A DNA stretch of 64,000 nucleotides, taken from assembly GCA_027924585.1 (NCBI GenBank), contig BSBM01000106.1, positions 37,339,501 through 37,403,500 on the forward strand. Reading direction: 5' to 3'. The notes beneath the pieces were generated by a model that ran no database searches, was not told the origin of the DNA, and saw nothing but the letters and a program-made list of their open reading frames with translations. The first letter of the stretch is position 1; every line of letters begins with the position of its first letter. Position numbers and translations under genes: made by a program. Origin of the DNA: Larix kaempferi. Lineage: Eukaryota > Streptophyta > Pinopsida > Pinales > Pinaceae. Positions 20,796 through 32,600 of this stretch are shown here, piece by piece.

Positions 20796-23700
20796 TGTTA
20801 TCACCTAAACTGTAGTTACCCCTATGGAAGGATCCAGTCATGGATGGCAATAGGGAAGGGCAACTTGAAAGGTGCAACCACGATCACCTCGACCTCCAAT
20901 GTATATGGTTGTCACGCCAGTCGAGGCAACCTTCACTTTATGTTATCTAGCCCAGACAACAAAGGGGGAGACCCGATCTACTCCCGACAGGAGAGATCAA
21001 AACCAAGACACCAAATCAGGGTATTTCCAAGTGAAGTTAGGTGTATGGTTTATCCTAGACCTAAGGATGAAGTCACAAGTCAAGTGAGGGGTTTAATAGA
21101 TGTAGCTTTGGTTCATAGTTGATGTGAGAGTGACTTACAATGTTTAAAGTGAGATCTAGGGCTAGTGTACTAGGTCAATGTCAAAAGATCCACTGCCTTG
21201 GGAACCGTGTCCAATGCAGGGTTGTTTAGGGGTCAGACTGGGGCTAACTAGTACATGAGACAATCTTGACCATAGTCCATGATGTCTTCAAAGGTATAGT
21301 TCACCATGCAAAAGTCAAACCACAAGTCAATCCAACAATCTAGGAGAGTGGGTTGACTTGGAGATAAACCAGTGCCTTGGGAATTGGGAAGTGGAGTCAA
21401 AGTAGGGTTGACTTTATGGTTTAGGACTCCTACAACATGAGATAAGTGGACAGTATAGGCCCTGATGGATAAAAGTGTCTAGATCTAGGTTTGACCCAAG
21501 TGGACCACAATCCCTAAAAACAAGGAATGCAGTCCCCAAGGCAAGATTTGACAAAGTGACAGTCTAGACCTAGGTTTTGAATTATTCTGAATCCGGATCT
21601 GCAAAAATCTCAAGTACCCAGTTCCTCGAAGTGAGTGAACTCACTTCTCCAAGGTGGTGCGACTTTCCCTAAGGAGGTTTGAATCGGGGTTTAGGTGGGT
21701 CAAATCATGTCGGATGGCATCCAAACTTTAGATCCGGGTAGATCAGTCAAGTAGGGATATGGATCTATAATTTCGTGGCAATCCACCGGTTAGATCTTTG
21801 TAGATCTGAGTTTTAGTGTTCCAAGTGGTCCAAAATGGGGATTAAATCCCTTAAAATGTGGAATGGGGCCCACAAGGTGATTTTCAAGAAAGGGACAACC
21901 TGGGTGTATGTTATTTGATGTGTAGATGTCAAATCAAGTGAAATCTCAAACACCCATCGCTTAGATCTAGGTCAACCTGCTCAAATGGTGAAGTGCGCCT
22001 TCCTTGGGAGAAGCTAGGTTGGCTTGGGAGAGGGATCAAACGGGAGCCAATCCACACCAAACTATAGATCCGGGATGCCGTGGATGCTATAAAGGTGGGT
22101 TTTCAATATCATGCCCAACAACCCACTAGATCTAAGTAGATCTGACAAAATGTAAAATGGGGGTTTTGAAGTATTTAGGGTTTTAACAATTTATGCATTA
22201 TGTCAATGGATTGGATAAAGGAAAGAGAAACAAACCTGTGGATCTTACCTGGATAACCTTGTAGATGCCTTGATGATGATGATCTATGCAATCCCGATCA
22301 ATTTGGAAGCTTTGAGGTAGTCTCTATGCAAATCGATTTAGTCCAAGAAGCCAATGCGCCCTCTCTCCTGCACAACAAACGTCAACAATATCAGATTTGA
22401 TGCATCAAGAGATAAGACTAATGCCACAAAAGAAGTAACAGAAAGATAGCATAGATCACAATGATACTAATGATAACCCCCTGATACAAGCGAATGCCAA
22501 GAAAGTCGATTTGAAGAAGCCTTGCAAAATCGCCCTTGTTGAAGTCGCCCTCCTGTAGACAAACAATGATTTCCAAACGAGATAGATCTTACCACAATTT
22601 CCAAATGCTAGGTTGCAATAGACTTTCCAATCACCATCTAAGAACACCAGATGCAAAGGAGACCACACGAATTTCCACAAGAATATTTTTCTATACCAAT
22701 AATCCAAGAGCCAAAGACCCTTTACAATGAGAGGCTCTCTCCTTTAAATAGGAAGGAGAGGCACCAAAACCCTAACCACTTTTTGAATGAGTGGCTAAGA
22801 TTAAAAGATACAAATGTCTAATCAATGGTTGAGATGAGCTCAACAACATAATACATGGATCACACATAAAATATAACATAAGTGGACAAAGTCGCCCTAG
22901 GAGAGGGGAATCCCACCAAATCATGATGACAAAATATCATAAGAGGCTCATGGTGGGTCCAAGGGGTAATTTTATCCCTCCTTGGTCAATCCCCATGGCA
23001 CAATAACCAATAAACAATCATGAAAGTACCAAATCGTGCCTCCAAGGTGAAGTAGTGTATCTCCAAGGTGAAGTCGTGGTCCTCAAAGACCTCAAAAAAT
23101 CCACAGAAAGTGCCATAAGTGATGGATGCGGGCCCCGATGAAGCTGAAACTGCAGGAGGAGGTGTGGAAGGTCCCGATCTATCATCACTGACCATCCCAT
23201 GCCATAACTTTGCCTCAGTAGCCCAAATCGATTTCCTCAATAGCCATTTCTACCAATCCTGAAATGCCTCGGGAAACGTGAAACTGCCCAAACTGCCTCC
23301 TGGAGTGATGGCGCTGTCAAGGTGAGGGTGCCAATGTGTCCGGGAGGGGGGTAATATGGTAAAAACAAGTGGCTGGACCACCCCCTCCATCATCAGCGCC
23401 CTAGGTCATCCGGATAAAAGTCATCTCTGCTCCGACAGGGCCTCCAACAGGCCAAAACTGCACTAGGACAGCCTACTGAGGCTAAATCATCACTGTAAGT
23501 GCCCGGAACTGAAAACAAACTGTCCCATTGGACTCAGAAGGTCCAAATCTATCCAAGATGTGTACTCATACACCATATGAGTCTCTGCATGATCAAAATA
23601 AATATCCAATATACCGGAACAGGGCCAATAATAATGCGCTGTATATATACAAACACTGCTGTAACCCCAGAATCATCATCATACCCTGTAGCTGCTGCAT

Positions 23701-25318
23701 AGAATCATCCTGTATGTGTACATAGACCATATATCATCTATCCATATCATCATAAGGTCCAACATCTCATGTCCCATGGTCCTCCATGGTCAAACTAGGT
23801 CTAACCAAGACCAAATACAACTCAGACTATCATCCATAGCTGCTGCAAGGTGTCAAGGTCAATACATGCTTTACAATTTATTCAAATAGCTTCTATAACA
23901 CAGAGTAATCATGACTGGCGATCTAAATCCAAATATATAGTGTCGTTAATTATTATTATTACTCAGACTAGACTTTCAGGACCATACTCACTTCATAGTT
24001 GTGATCAATTTGCTAGTGAAGGGTGAAGGCTGAAATAAATGGCTAGGCTAAGGGATGACTTGACTAACTTGACTCTGTGACACTTTGGCAAGGGAAAGGG
24101 AATACACACCATAGTATATACTGAATGAGCAATAACACAGGGAATGGCGGTGTCTCACAAATGGATGAGTTGTTTAAAGAGGGTTTATTCACCTTCACAG
24201 ATGCGCACAATCCATAACACAAACAAGGCCAGCAATTGTTTAGATATAACATTTAAGTTCCATTGCTTTTTGGGCCTGAGTTTTCCATAGCCTTGATCTA
24301 TGTGTGTTTACAAACACATTGCATAGATTTACATTTATTTTTAGGCTTTCTGCTGCAGGTGTGTTTTTAAGGCACTTGTTTACCTGAGCACTTCTAGGTG
24401 TGTCATGGACAGCTTGTTTACCTAGGTATTTATTTTTCCAAAAGATATAACATTTTATTTTTCATGGCCATTTTCATTTGGCATTTCTTTCATATACAAG
24501 ATATAGCATTTGATTTTTTCCAGATTTTGTATTGATGGCAGCACTAAAAGTTTCAGGTTTAGCCAACACAACTTTAGTGACTAGGGGGAATTCTCAAGGA
24601 ACTCCAACTCACCATAGGTAAGTTTTGTCACCAACTCAGAGCCGAGACACAATAAACAAGGAAGCTCATCCAGTACAGAGGCTACAGTGGGGAAAGGTCC
24701 TCCATGTCACTAGTCAAGTAGCAAATCAAGGTAATAATCTAAAAGGTAGGCCACGGATGGATGAAGACAATGAAAAGATGAAGCCAACACTAGCAAGCCA
24801 TAGTATGGTGTAATGATCACCTCTATTCTCCCTAAGGAGGGTTTGTACCAATGAGTATGAATAGTGAACTTCTAAGTCTGAGTAGGGACAGTAATATATA
24901 TATAATAGGTCAACCAGGTCTAAATATCTATATGATCGCCAGATCATGACACTAAGTGCTAAGACATGCTATAAGAATAAGTATAAAAGCAATCTAACCA
25001 TAACACAATAGTATACCTGCTGAGTCATATACCTGAAAGCTCATCAACCTGTACCATCATCTGCCCTCTGAGACTGCTGCTGTAACTCTGGGCACTACTG
25101 TCTGTTCTGTACCAATGGCATAATGGCTATATCGGGCATCTCTCTGAGTGTCCCGAAACTCAGTCATGGCATGGGGAATATAACTGCTGTCCACAATCTG
25201 ATAGTGATCCAATATAAATGCTCATCTCGGCATCTCAAATGCAAGGGAACTGGCTGCATAGTGTACTGGAATGAGAAAAATAATGTATGGTAGCCCGGCT
25301 ACTATATATGTGATAACA
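20796..25318 (-). repeat. T LTR shared between the two units (4,523 bp)
   Basis: On the + strand it runs TGTTATCACC... to ...GTGATAACA. It is the 3' LTR of the complete element 20796-34216 and the 5' LTR of the truncated unit. It is essentially identical to 29694-34216 (the one difference I found is 20848 c versus 29746 a). All ORFs inside are short and unconvincing. A TATA-like box lies at 22742-22750. Confidence 0.9.
22742..22750 (-). promoter_or_regulatory. TATA-like box in T LTR, copy 1
   Basis: TATTTAAAG on the - strand, preceded by a CT-rich stretch (ctctccttcc). It is the best core-promoter candidate I saw in the LTR; it would leave an R-U5 of about 1.9 kb. Confidence 0.35.
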
Positions 25319-25341
25319 TCTGGCTCCGGCTGGGACAAGTG
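25319..25341 (-). other. T internal 3' end next to the LTR
   Basis: The 23 bp between unit 1's LTR and the start of the second 8,875-bp match. On the - strand it reads ...cagccggagccaga directly before TGTTATCAC. It occupies the polypurine-tract position but is only moderately purine-rich. It is the piece missing from the truncated copy. Confidence 0.6.
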
Positions 25342-25794
25342 CTCGGCTGAAGTGAGCGCTTGAGAACCTCAGAATCTCTGGTCCTCGAACTCTGCTACTC
25401 GAATCCATGATCAGCACTCTACCACTTTATTTCCCGCTTTTATTCTTGCAACCTATTTTCTGCATTCACAAACATCTAAACAAAATACCTCATGCCGCAT
25501 GTGTGGGAAAAATAATAAAATCAACTGAAATAAAATCTACTCTATGTCAGAAATATAAATGCATAAAATATAAATGCAGGAAGTAAATTAACATGATTTG
25601 CAAAATTTTAGTTTTATTGTGCAGGAAAAGAAAAAGTGACAGGTACTCAGTTAAACTAGGAGCTTACAAAGGAGCTTAGAGACTAAAAAGGTGCCAGACT
25701 CAATGGCTGAAAAAGACTAGCTACTGCCTAAGTAGGCTTATTTGGTTTCCTACCTACCCTACTCTACCAGGCAATGTAAGCAGAGAAATCCCAA
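25342..25794 (-). other. T 3' untranslated internal region, complete copy
   Basis: Non-coding, essentially identical to 16444-16896. With 25319-25341 it gives the full sequence between the Gag-protease stop and the 3' LTR. Confidence 0.75.
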
Positions 25795-28700
25795 TTATGT
25801 GGGATCAGGGATGTGATCCCTTAAGTTCCTCTGATGGACAGGATATAAGATACGTCGCCCACTACCAGTGGTCAGAAAGCACATGCCATCAATGCATCGC
25901 TCTACTGTGAAAGGTCCAAACCATATGTCATCAGCTTGTCCCGATCTTATATGCAATAAATGGTTGGGGATGATGACTTGACTTCCTGTACGAAAATTAT
26001 TTCTATTGACTGACTCAGGAATAACTCCAATGTTACGAATAGGTATGGGATGGATTTCAGCAGGGTTTTGCGGTTGAGGTGTGACAATCCTCGAGTTTCT
26101 TCTAAAAGGAACTGCCTCCATTCTGGGTGGACCACCATCTAAAGAAATAGCAACTGTGCCAACAAGGATTTCCCTAACTTCCCTTCTTGTTTCTTGGATT
26201 TCCTCATTTGGCTCTTCCCCATGGGGAGACACAATTCTTTTAACAACCTCACCTACAGTCAAGAAGTCTCTATGTTCTTCCAAGGGAAGTGGCTCTTCAG
26301 ATATGACAGTGTTATGACTAGAACCTTCCCCTGAAGGAATAGGTACAACCATGTTTTCCAGTCTGGGAGAAACTGACTCAAAATGAAATGTAGAGGAAGT
26401 AGGAATGTGAGAAGGATCATGAGTATGATGACTGGATGACTCAGATGGTAGGAGGAAACTAGGGATATGCGGATATGTAGATAAAGTATGGCTTTGAGGC
26501 TCTGAAGGAGTTTGAAAAATAGCAAAGTTATTTAGATTATAGTCTCCTTCAGGAGCATCATTAATCAGGGCATCCTCTTCCCAACTTAGAGAGTTATCAT
26601 GGACTTGAATAAGATTACCGTCTTCTAGAGATAGATGAGATAAAGAATCTTCTGTATCGGAATAATAAGTAGCTTCAGGCTCTTCGTTTGTTTCAACCCT
26701 AGTAGATGTTGCAAGATTGTTTTCCCATGGGTAAATAGGTGCAAGCCCTTGTCTTTCTCTCTCTCTATTGTGATCGGTCAAGGCAAACCACTCCCTAACA
26801 GTGAAAGGAATTCTTTCTCCCCTCCTAATATCATCAAACTCATCTTCATGTATTGGGTTTTCAATGTTCTCCTCATTGTGTGTTTGTTCATGGAGGTTTT
26901 CTATTGGGAGAATTTGTTCAATGCTTTGATCATCTAGCAGACTCTCATTTCTTCCTAGACTTCTTATGTCATCCTCAATCCCTTCAAGTGTGTGATTTTC
27001 TATAGCATGTTCTTGAATGGTTTCATTGTTTTGTTCGTGATCTTGGGGTTGATTTTCATCTATTTCCTCCACAACATCATTTCTAATTATTTCAATCATT
27101 TGCTTGTCTTCCCAAAAAGAATCAGAATCTTCCATGACCATACACATACTTTGATCAACTTCATACAATTCATCCTCATTTTCAACAAGGTTAGTTTTGG
27201 CATTATTTAATAATTCATCCCCGTATGTGTTTTTTAACCCTTCATCAAAAGATTCAACATGCTCATTATAACAAGGCTCTCTGTTAACCCGAATCAAAGC
27301 TCCATCAGGGTTGGGAACACAAATAAATGATAAATCCATCATAAGGTATCCACCTAGGCCAGCTGCCCATTTTCTAGATAAAAGCATTCCATATGCTGGG
27401 GGTAAGTCAATGACAACTACATCCATCATAGTAGAAATGTCTGAACATGCGAAAAGATCAGCTCTAAGGTTTTTGATCAAACCATAAGATGGCACTCGTC
27501 GGGAATCTATACCACAGACATTTCCATAAGGTCTAGTCACTTCAAGTCCCATTTCCTTCATAACTTGTAAAGGCATAACATTCATTGCTGCTCCAGAATC
27601 CAACATACAATTATGAAGGAGCATGTTTTGAATGTGCAAGGTAAGGTAAAAGGGGGAGTGACCACCGCTTTTTCTTTCATAAATGGCTGAATGGATGTTT
27701 ATTGGTGGATCTTTCTCTGTTTCACTAGGTTGTGTTCCACTAAGCTTTTGGATATGACATGATTCTAGGACCGGTTCAGAAGTTTTCTCTTGGCCAATAC
27801 CATTGAAGAAATCCTCTACTTGGCATCTAACAGAGGGCACTTTCATTAACTTGGTGACAGGGATGTTACACATTATCTTGCTTAGTTCTTTCTTCATATC
27901 AATCTTAAGATCATAATCATCTATGGCAAGATCTTCTTCTTCCTTTTTATCCTCATCAATCTTTTTATGTTTATCAAGGAAAGAAGGCTGGGAGGTGGTT
28001 CCTCGTTTATATATTTGATACTTTGGTTGCTCTTTAGATTTTGGGAGCTCTAAGGCACAACATGTGGAGCTAGGTTCTTCAATAACATCATCTTCTTGCT
28101 CCCATGGCTCTTCTTCTAAAAGGATTCTTCCAAAGTCTTCATCATAAGATAAGTCATTTATAAAGTTGATGTTTTCTGGTTGGTCATCATGGTCAATGGT
28201 GTCCGAGGGTATTTCTTCTTCTTCATCACACCAATTGACCTCCTTCTTTTCAGAGTTTTCTGGATACTCAGGTCGTCGCCTATCCCTATCCCCATCAGGC
28301 CTTTTATTATTATTCCAGTAAGGTTTAGGGCCATAAGGATTTCTATGTCTCTCAGGGTCATTCAAACTTGCCACATTCTTAGTCAGGACAGTTAATTGTT
28401 TCATCATTTCTTGCATGACTTCTAAAGTGTCCTTGGATTCCTTTGGCACACTCACAGGTTCCTTTGGTTTTCGAAGTCTAGGGTCAGATCTAGAAGTGGA
28501 TGGGGTGAATTGATCGAAAAAGTTTTGTTTCCCCATGGATGCTACATTTTGCTCAGCCATCTTAGCATTTGATTGAGCGGTCTTTAAGTCATTTGGGTTT
28601 TTATCCTTTAGCTGATAACCAACCCATCCCTCAAAAGCATTCAAGTAGTGAATGACAACTGCTTGATCTTTTGGTCTAATTTCTTCAGGGATAACAGCTA

Positions 28701-29265
28701 CAGTCTTGTCAAATCTTATGTTAAACTCATGGACTGTTTCATTTTCTCTTTTCTTGATGTCGAAAAGTTGGTGTAAGAGAAACTTCCCATCTAACTTTCG
28801 GGACCACTCACTGTTTAGCTTGTTGACAAAGTTATCATACCCATCAATGGATGAGGCAGGCAACCTGTCAAACCACTTCCTAACATCTCCTTCCAAGGAT
28901 GCCAGGAGACCCCTCATGAAAACATCTTCCTCAGATGCTCCATATGCTTCCATGTGTTCCCAAACTTTATCAATGTGGTCTTCAATTGATATAGCGGATA
29001 CTCCATCAAATCTGGGAACCTTTTCAAAATACTTTTCAGGCATGTCATGGGGTGCACCCTGGATTTGGGAAAAGTCTAAAGGAGATGGTTTTGCTTTTCT
29101 TCCAAAAATCCTAGGAGCTTGTGGTGGAGGAACATTCTGGTTTCCCGGGTTTGTTCCGGCCATTGGATTTGGTAAGTTTGTGTTTAAGTTTGAACTATGT
29201 GATGAGGGAGGAACCGACTTGATCAAAGGGGATCCTAAAGTTCTGTTTGGAGAATCGTTAACCAA
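25795..29265 (-). CDS. T Gag-protease polyprotein, copy 2 (1,156 residues)
   Basis: Same length and domain order as the copy at 16897-20367: capsid-like Gag domain about 80-245, retropepsin-like LDSGAA at Asp556, acidic middle, integrase-tail-like C-terminus. Four residues differ: Tyr260 is Ser here, an Arg is Lys near 321, a Tyr is Asp and a Lys is Glu in the acidic part. I found five base differences in the ORF, four of them amino-acid changing. This copy belongs to the complete LTR-internal-LTR element (20796-34216) and is the better candidate for an expressed one. No zinc knuckle and no pol domains follow. Confidence 0.87.
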   Translation of the reverse strand: MVNDSPNRTLGSPLIKSVPPSSHSSNLNTNLPNPMAGTNPGNQNVPPPQAPRIFGRKAKPSPLDFSQIQGAPHDMPEKYFEKVPRFDGVSAISIEDHIDKVWEHMEAYGASEEDVFMRGLLASLEGDVRKWFDRLPASSIDGYDNFVNKLNSEWSRKLDGKFLLHQLFDIKKRENETVHEFNIRFDKTVAVIPEEIRPKDQAVVIHYLNAFEGWVGYQLKDKNPNDLKTAQSNAKMAEQNVASMGKQNFFDQFTPSTSRSDPRLRKPKEPVSVPKESKDTLEVMQEMMKQLTVLTKNVASLNDPERHRNPYGPKPYWNNNKRPDGDRDRRRPEYPENSEKKEVNWCDEEEEIPSDTIDHDDQPENINFINDLSYDEDFGRILLEEEPWEQEDDVIEEPSSTCCALELPKSKEQPKYQIYKRGTTSQPSFLDKHKKIDEDKKEEEDLAIDDYDLKIDMKKELSKIMCNIPVTKLMKVPSVRCQVEDFFNGIGQEKTSEPVLESCHIQKLSGTQPSETEKDPPINIHSAIYERKSGGHSPFYLTLHIQNMLLHNCMLDSGAAMNVMPLQVMKEMGLEVTRPYGNVCGIDSRRVPSYGLIKNLRADLFACSDISTMMDVVVIDLPPAYGMLLSRKWAAGLGGYLMMDLSFICVPNPDGALIRVNREPCYNEHVESFDEGLKNTYGDELLNNAKTNLVENEDELYEVDQSMCMVMEDSDSFWEDKQMIEIIRNDVVEEIDENQPQDHEQNNETIQEHAIENHTLEGIEDDIRSLGRNESLLDDQSIEQILPIENLHEQTHNEENIENPIHEDEFDDIRRGERIPFTVREWFALTDHNRERERQGLAPIYPWENNLATSTRVETNEEPEATYYSDTEDSLSHLSLEDGNLIQVHDNSLSWEEDALINDAPEGDYNLNNFAIFQTPSEPQSHTLSTYPHIPSFLLPSESSSHHTHDPSHIPTSSTFHFESVSPRLENMVVPIPSGEGSSHNTVISEEPLPLEEHRDFLTVGEVVKRIVSPHGEEPNEEIQETRREVREILVGTVAISLDGGPPRMEAVPFRRNSRIVTPQPQNPAEIHPIPIRNIGVIPESVNRNNFRTGSQVIIPNHLLHIRSGQADDIWFGPFTVERCIDGMCFLTTGSGRRILYPVHQRNLRDHIPDPT

Positions 29266-29488
29266 TTTCCAAAGGAAGTTTGATGGTTGTGCTTTAGGAT
29301 CTCTTTTACGATAGGTGATTGGGGTTCCTTCAACTTGATCTAAGTTTACTTTACTTCTTGTGTTGTAAGGATGTAAATGAGCTCGCTCCTCAGCGGAGTC
29401 ACGATTGGGAGTCGCCAGGTAGATTTAACTCTTCTACCGAGATATGTGTCGTTTGTATATGCGGGAAGGACTAGGGCAAGCTATTGCC

Positions 29489-29690
29489 TCCCCGGCAACG
29501 GCGCCAAAATGTTTGGCAAAGAGAAAGGGGAGGAGAGCTTTAGAAAAAATAATATATCGAACCAGGGTAAGCCTATGCCTTCCCCGGCAACGGCGCCAAA
29601 ATGTTTGGCAAAGAGAAAGGGGAGGAGAGCTTTAGAAAAAATAATATATCGAACCAGGGTAAGCCTATGCCTTCCCCGGCAACGGCGCCA
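29489..29690 (-). repeat. Three tandem primer binding sites (92-bp period), T copy 2
   Basis: Perfect tRNA-Asp-type 18-mers at 29489-29506, 29581-29598 and 29673-29690, with the last 3 nt from the LTR at 29694. The arrangement is identical to 20591-20792. Confidence 0.93.
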
Positions 29691-29693
29691 AAA

Positions 29694-32600
29694 TGTTATC
29701 ACCTAAACTGTAGTTACCCCTATGGAAGGATCCAGTCATGGATGGAAATAGGGAAGGGCAACTTGAAAGGTGCAACCACGATCACCTCGACCTCCAATGT
29801 ATATGGTTGTCACGCCAGTCGAGGCAACCTTCACTTTATGTTATCTAGCCCAGACAACAAAGGGGGAGACCCGATCTACTCCCGACAGGAGAGATCAAAA
29901 CCAAGACACCAAATCAGGGTATTTCCAAGTGAAGTTAGGTGTATGGTTTATCCTAGACCTAAGGATGAAGTCACAAGTCAAGTGAGGGGTTTAATAGATG
30001 TAGCTTTGGTTCATAGTTGATGTGAGAGTGACTTACAATGTTTAAAGTGAGATCTAGGGCTAGTGTACTAGGTCAATGTCAAAAGATCCACTGCCTTGGG
30101 AACCGTGTCCAATGCAGGGTTGTTTAGGGGTCAGACTGGGGCTAACTAGTACATGAGACAATCTTGACCATAGTCCATGATGTCTTCAAAGGTATAGTTC
30201 ACCATGCAAAAGTCAAACCACAAGTCAATCCAACAATCTAGGAGAGTGGGTTGACTTGGAGATAAACCAGTGCCTTGGGAATTGGGAAGTGGAGTCAAAG
30301 TAGGGTTGACTTTATGGTTTAGGACTCCTACAACATGAGATAAGTGGACAGTATAGGCCCTGATGGATAAAAGTGTCTAGATCTAGGTTTGACCCAAGTG
30401 GACCACAATCCCTAAAAACAAGGAATGCAGTCCCCAAGGCAAGATTTGACAAAGTGACAGTCTAGACCTAGGTTTTGAATTATTCTGAATCCGGATCTGC
30501 AAAAATCTCAAGTACCCAGTTCCTCGAAGTGAGTGAACTCACTTCTCCAAGGTGGTGCGACTTTCCCTAAGGAGGTTTGAATCGGGGTTTAGGTGGGTCA
30601 AATCATGTCGGATGGCATCCAAACTTTAGATCCGGGTAGATCAGTCAAGTAGGGATATGGATCTATAATTTCGTGGCAATCCACCGGTTAGATCTTTGTA
30701 GATCTGAGTTTTAGTGTTCCAAGTGGTCCAAAATGGGGATTAAATCCCTTAAAATGTGGAATGGGGCCCACAAGGTGATTTTCAAGAAAGGGACAACCTG
30801 GGTGTATGTTATTTGATGTGTAGATGTCAAATCAAGTGAAATCTCAAACACCCATCGCTTAGATCTAGGTCAACCTGCTCAAATGGTGAAGTGCGCCTTC
30901 CTTGGGAGAAGCTAGGTTGGCTTGGGAGAGGGATCAAACGGGAGCCAATCCACACCAAACTATAGATCCGGGATGCCGTGGATGCTATAAAGGTGGGTTT
31001 TCAATATCATGCCCAACAACCCACTAGATCTAAGTAGATCTGACAAAATGTAAAATGGGGGTTTTGAAGTATTTAGGGTTTTAACAATTTATGCATTATG
31101 TCAATGGATTGGATAAAGGAAAGAGAAACAAACCTGTGGATCTTACCTGGATAACCTTGTAGATGCCTTGATGATGATGATCTATGCAATCCCGATCAAT
31201 TTGGAAGCTTTGAGGTAGTCTCTATGCAAATCGATTTAGTCCAAGAAGCCAATGCGCCCTCTCTCCTGCACAACAAACGTCAACAATATCAGATTTGATG
31301 CATCAAGAGATAAGACTAATGCCACAAAAGAAGTAACAGAAAGATAGCATAGATCACAATGATACTAATGATAACCCCCTGATACAAGCGAATGCCAAGA
31401 AAGTCGATTTGAAGAAGCCTTGCAAAATCGCCCTTGTTGAAGTCGCCCTCCTGTAGACAAACAATGATTTCCAAACGAGATAGATCTTACCACAATTTCC
31501 AAATGCTAGGTTGCAATAGACTTTCCAATCACCATCTAAGAACACCAGATGCAAAGGAGACCACACGAATTTCCACAAGAATATTTTTCTATACCAATAA
31601 TCCAAGAGCCAAAGACCCTTTACAATGAGAGGCTCTCTCCTTTAAATAGGAAGGAGAGGCACCAAAACCCTAACCACTTTTTGAATGAGTGGCTAAGATT
31701 AAAAGATACAAATGTCTAATCAATGGTTGAGATGAGCTCAACAACATAATACATGGATCACACATAAAATATAACATAAGTGGACAAAGTCGCCCTAGGA
31801 GAGGGGAATCCCACCAAATCATGATGACAAAATATCATAAGAGGCTCATGGTGGGTCCAAGGGGTAATTTTATCCCTCCTTGGTCAATCCCCATGGCACA
31901 ATAACCAATAAACAATCATGAAAGTACCAAATCGTGCCTCCAAGGTGAAGTAGTGTATCTCCAAGGTGAAGTCGTGGTCCTCAAAGACCTCAAAAAATCC
32001 ACAGAAAGTGCCATAAGTGATGGATGCGGGCCCCGATGAAGCTGAAACTGCAGGAGGAGGTGTGGAAGGTCCCGATCTATCATCACTGACCATCCCATGC
32101 CATAACTTTGCCTCAGTAGCCCAAATCGATTTCCTCAATAGCCATTTCTACCAATCCTGAAATGCCTCGGGAAACGTGAAACTGCCCAAACTGCCTCCTG
32201 GAGTGATGGCGCTGTCAAGGTGAGGGTGCCAATGTGTCCGGGAGGGGGGTAATATGGTAAAAACAAGTGGCTGGACCACCCCCTCCATCATCAGCGCCCT
32301 AGGTCATCCGGATAAAAGTCATCTCTGCTCCGACAGGGCCTCCAACAGGCCAAAACTGCACTAGGACAGCCTACTGAGGCTAAATCATCACTGTAAGTGC
32401 CCGGAACTGAAAACAAACTGTCCCATTGGACTCAGAAGGTCCAAATCTATCCAAGATGTGTACTCATACACCATATGAGTCTCTGCATGATCAAAATAAA
32501 TATCCAATATACCGGAACAGGGCCAATAATAATGCGCTGTATATATACAAACACTGCTGTAACCCCAGAATCATCATCATACCCTGTAGCTGCTGCATAG

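Noticed and set aside
20796-25318. Short ORFs (60-139 residues) inside the T LTRs
   Set aside because: No recognisable domains, random distribution over frames, and duplicated only because the LTR is duplicated.
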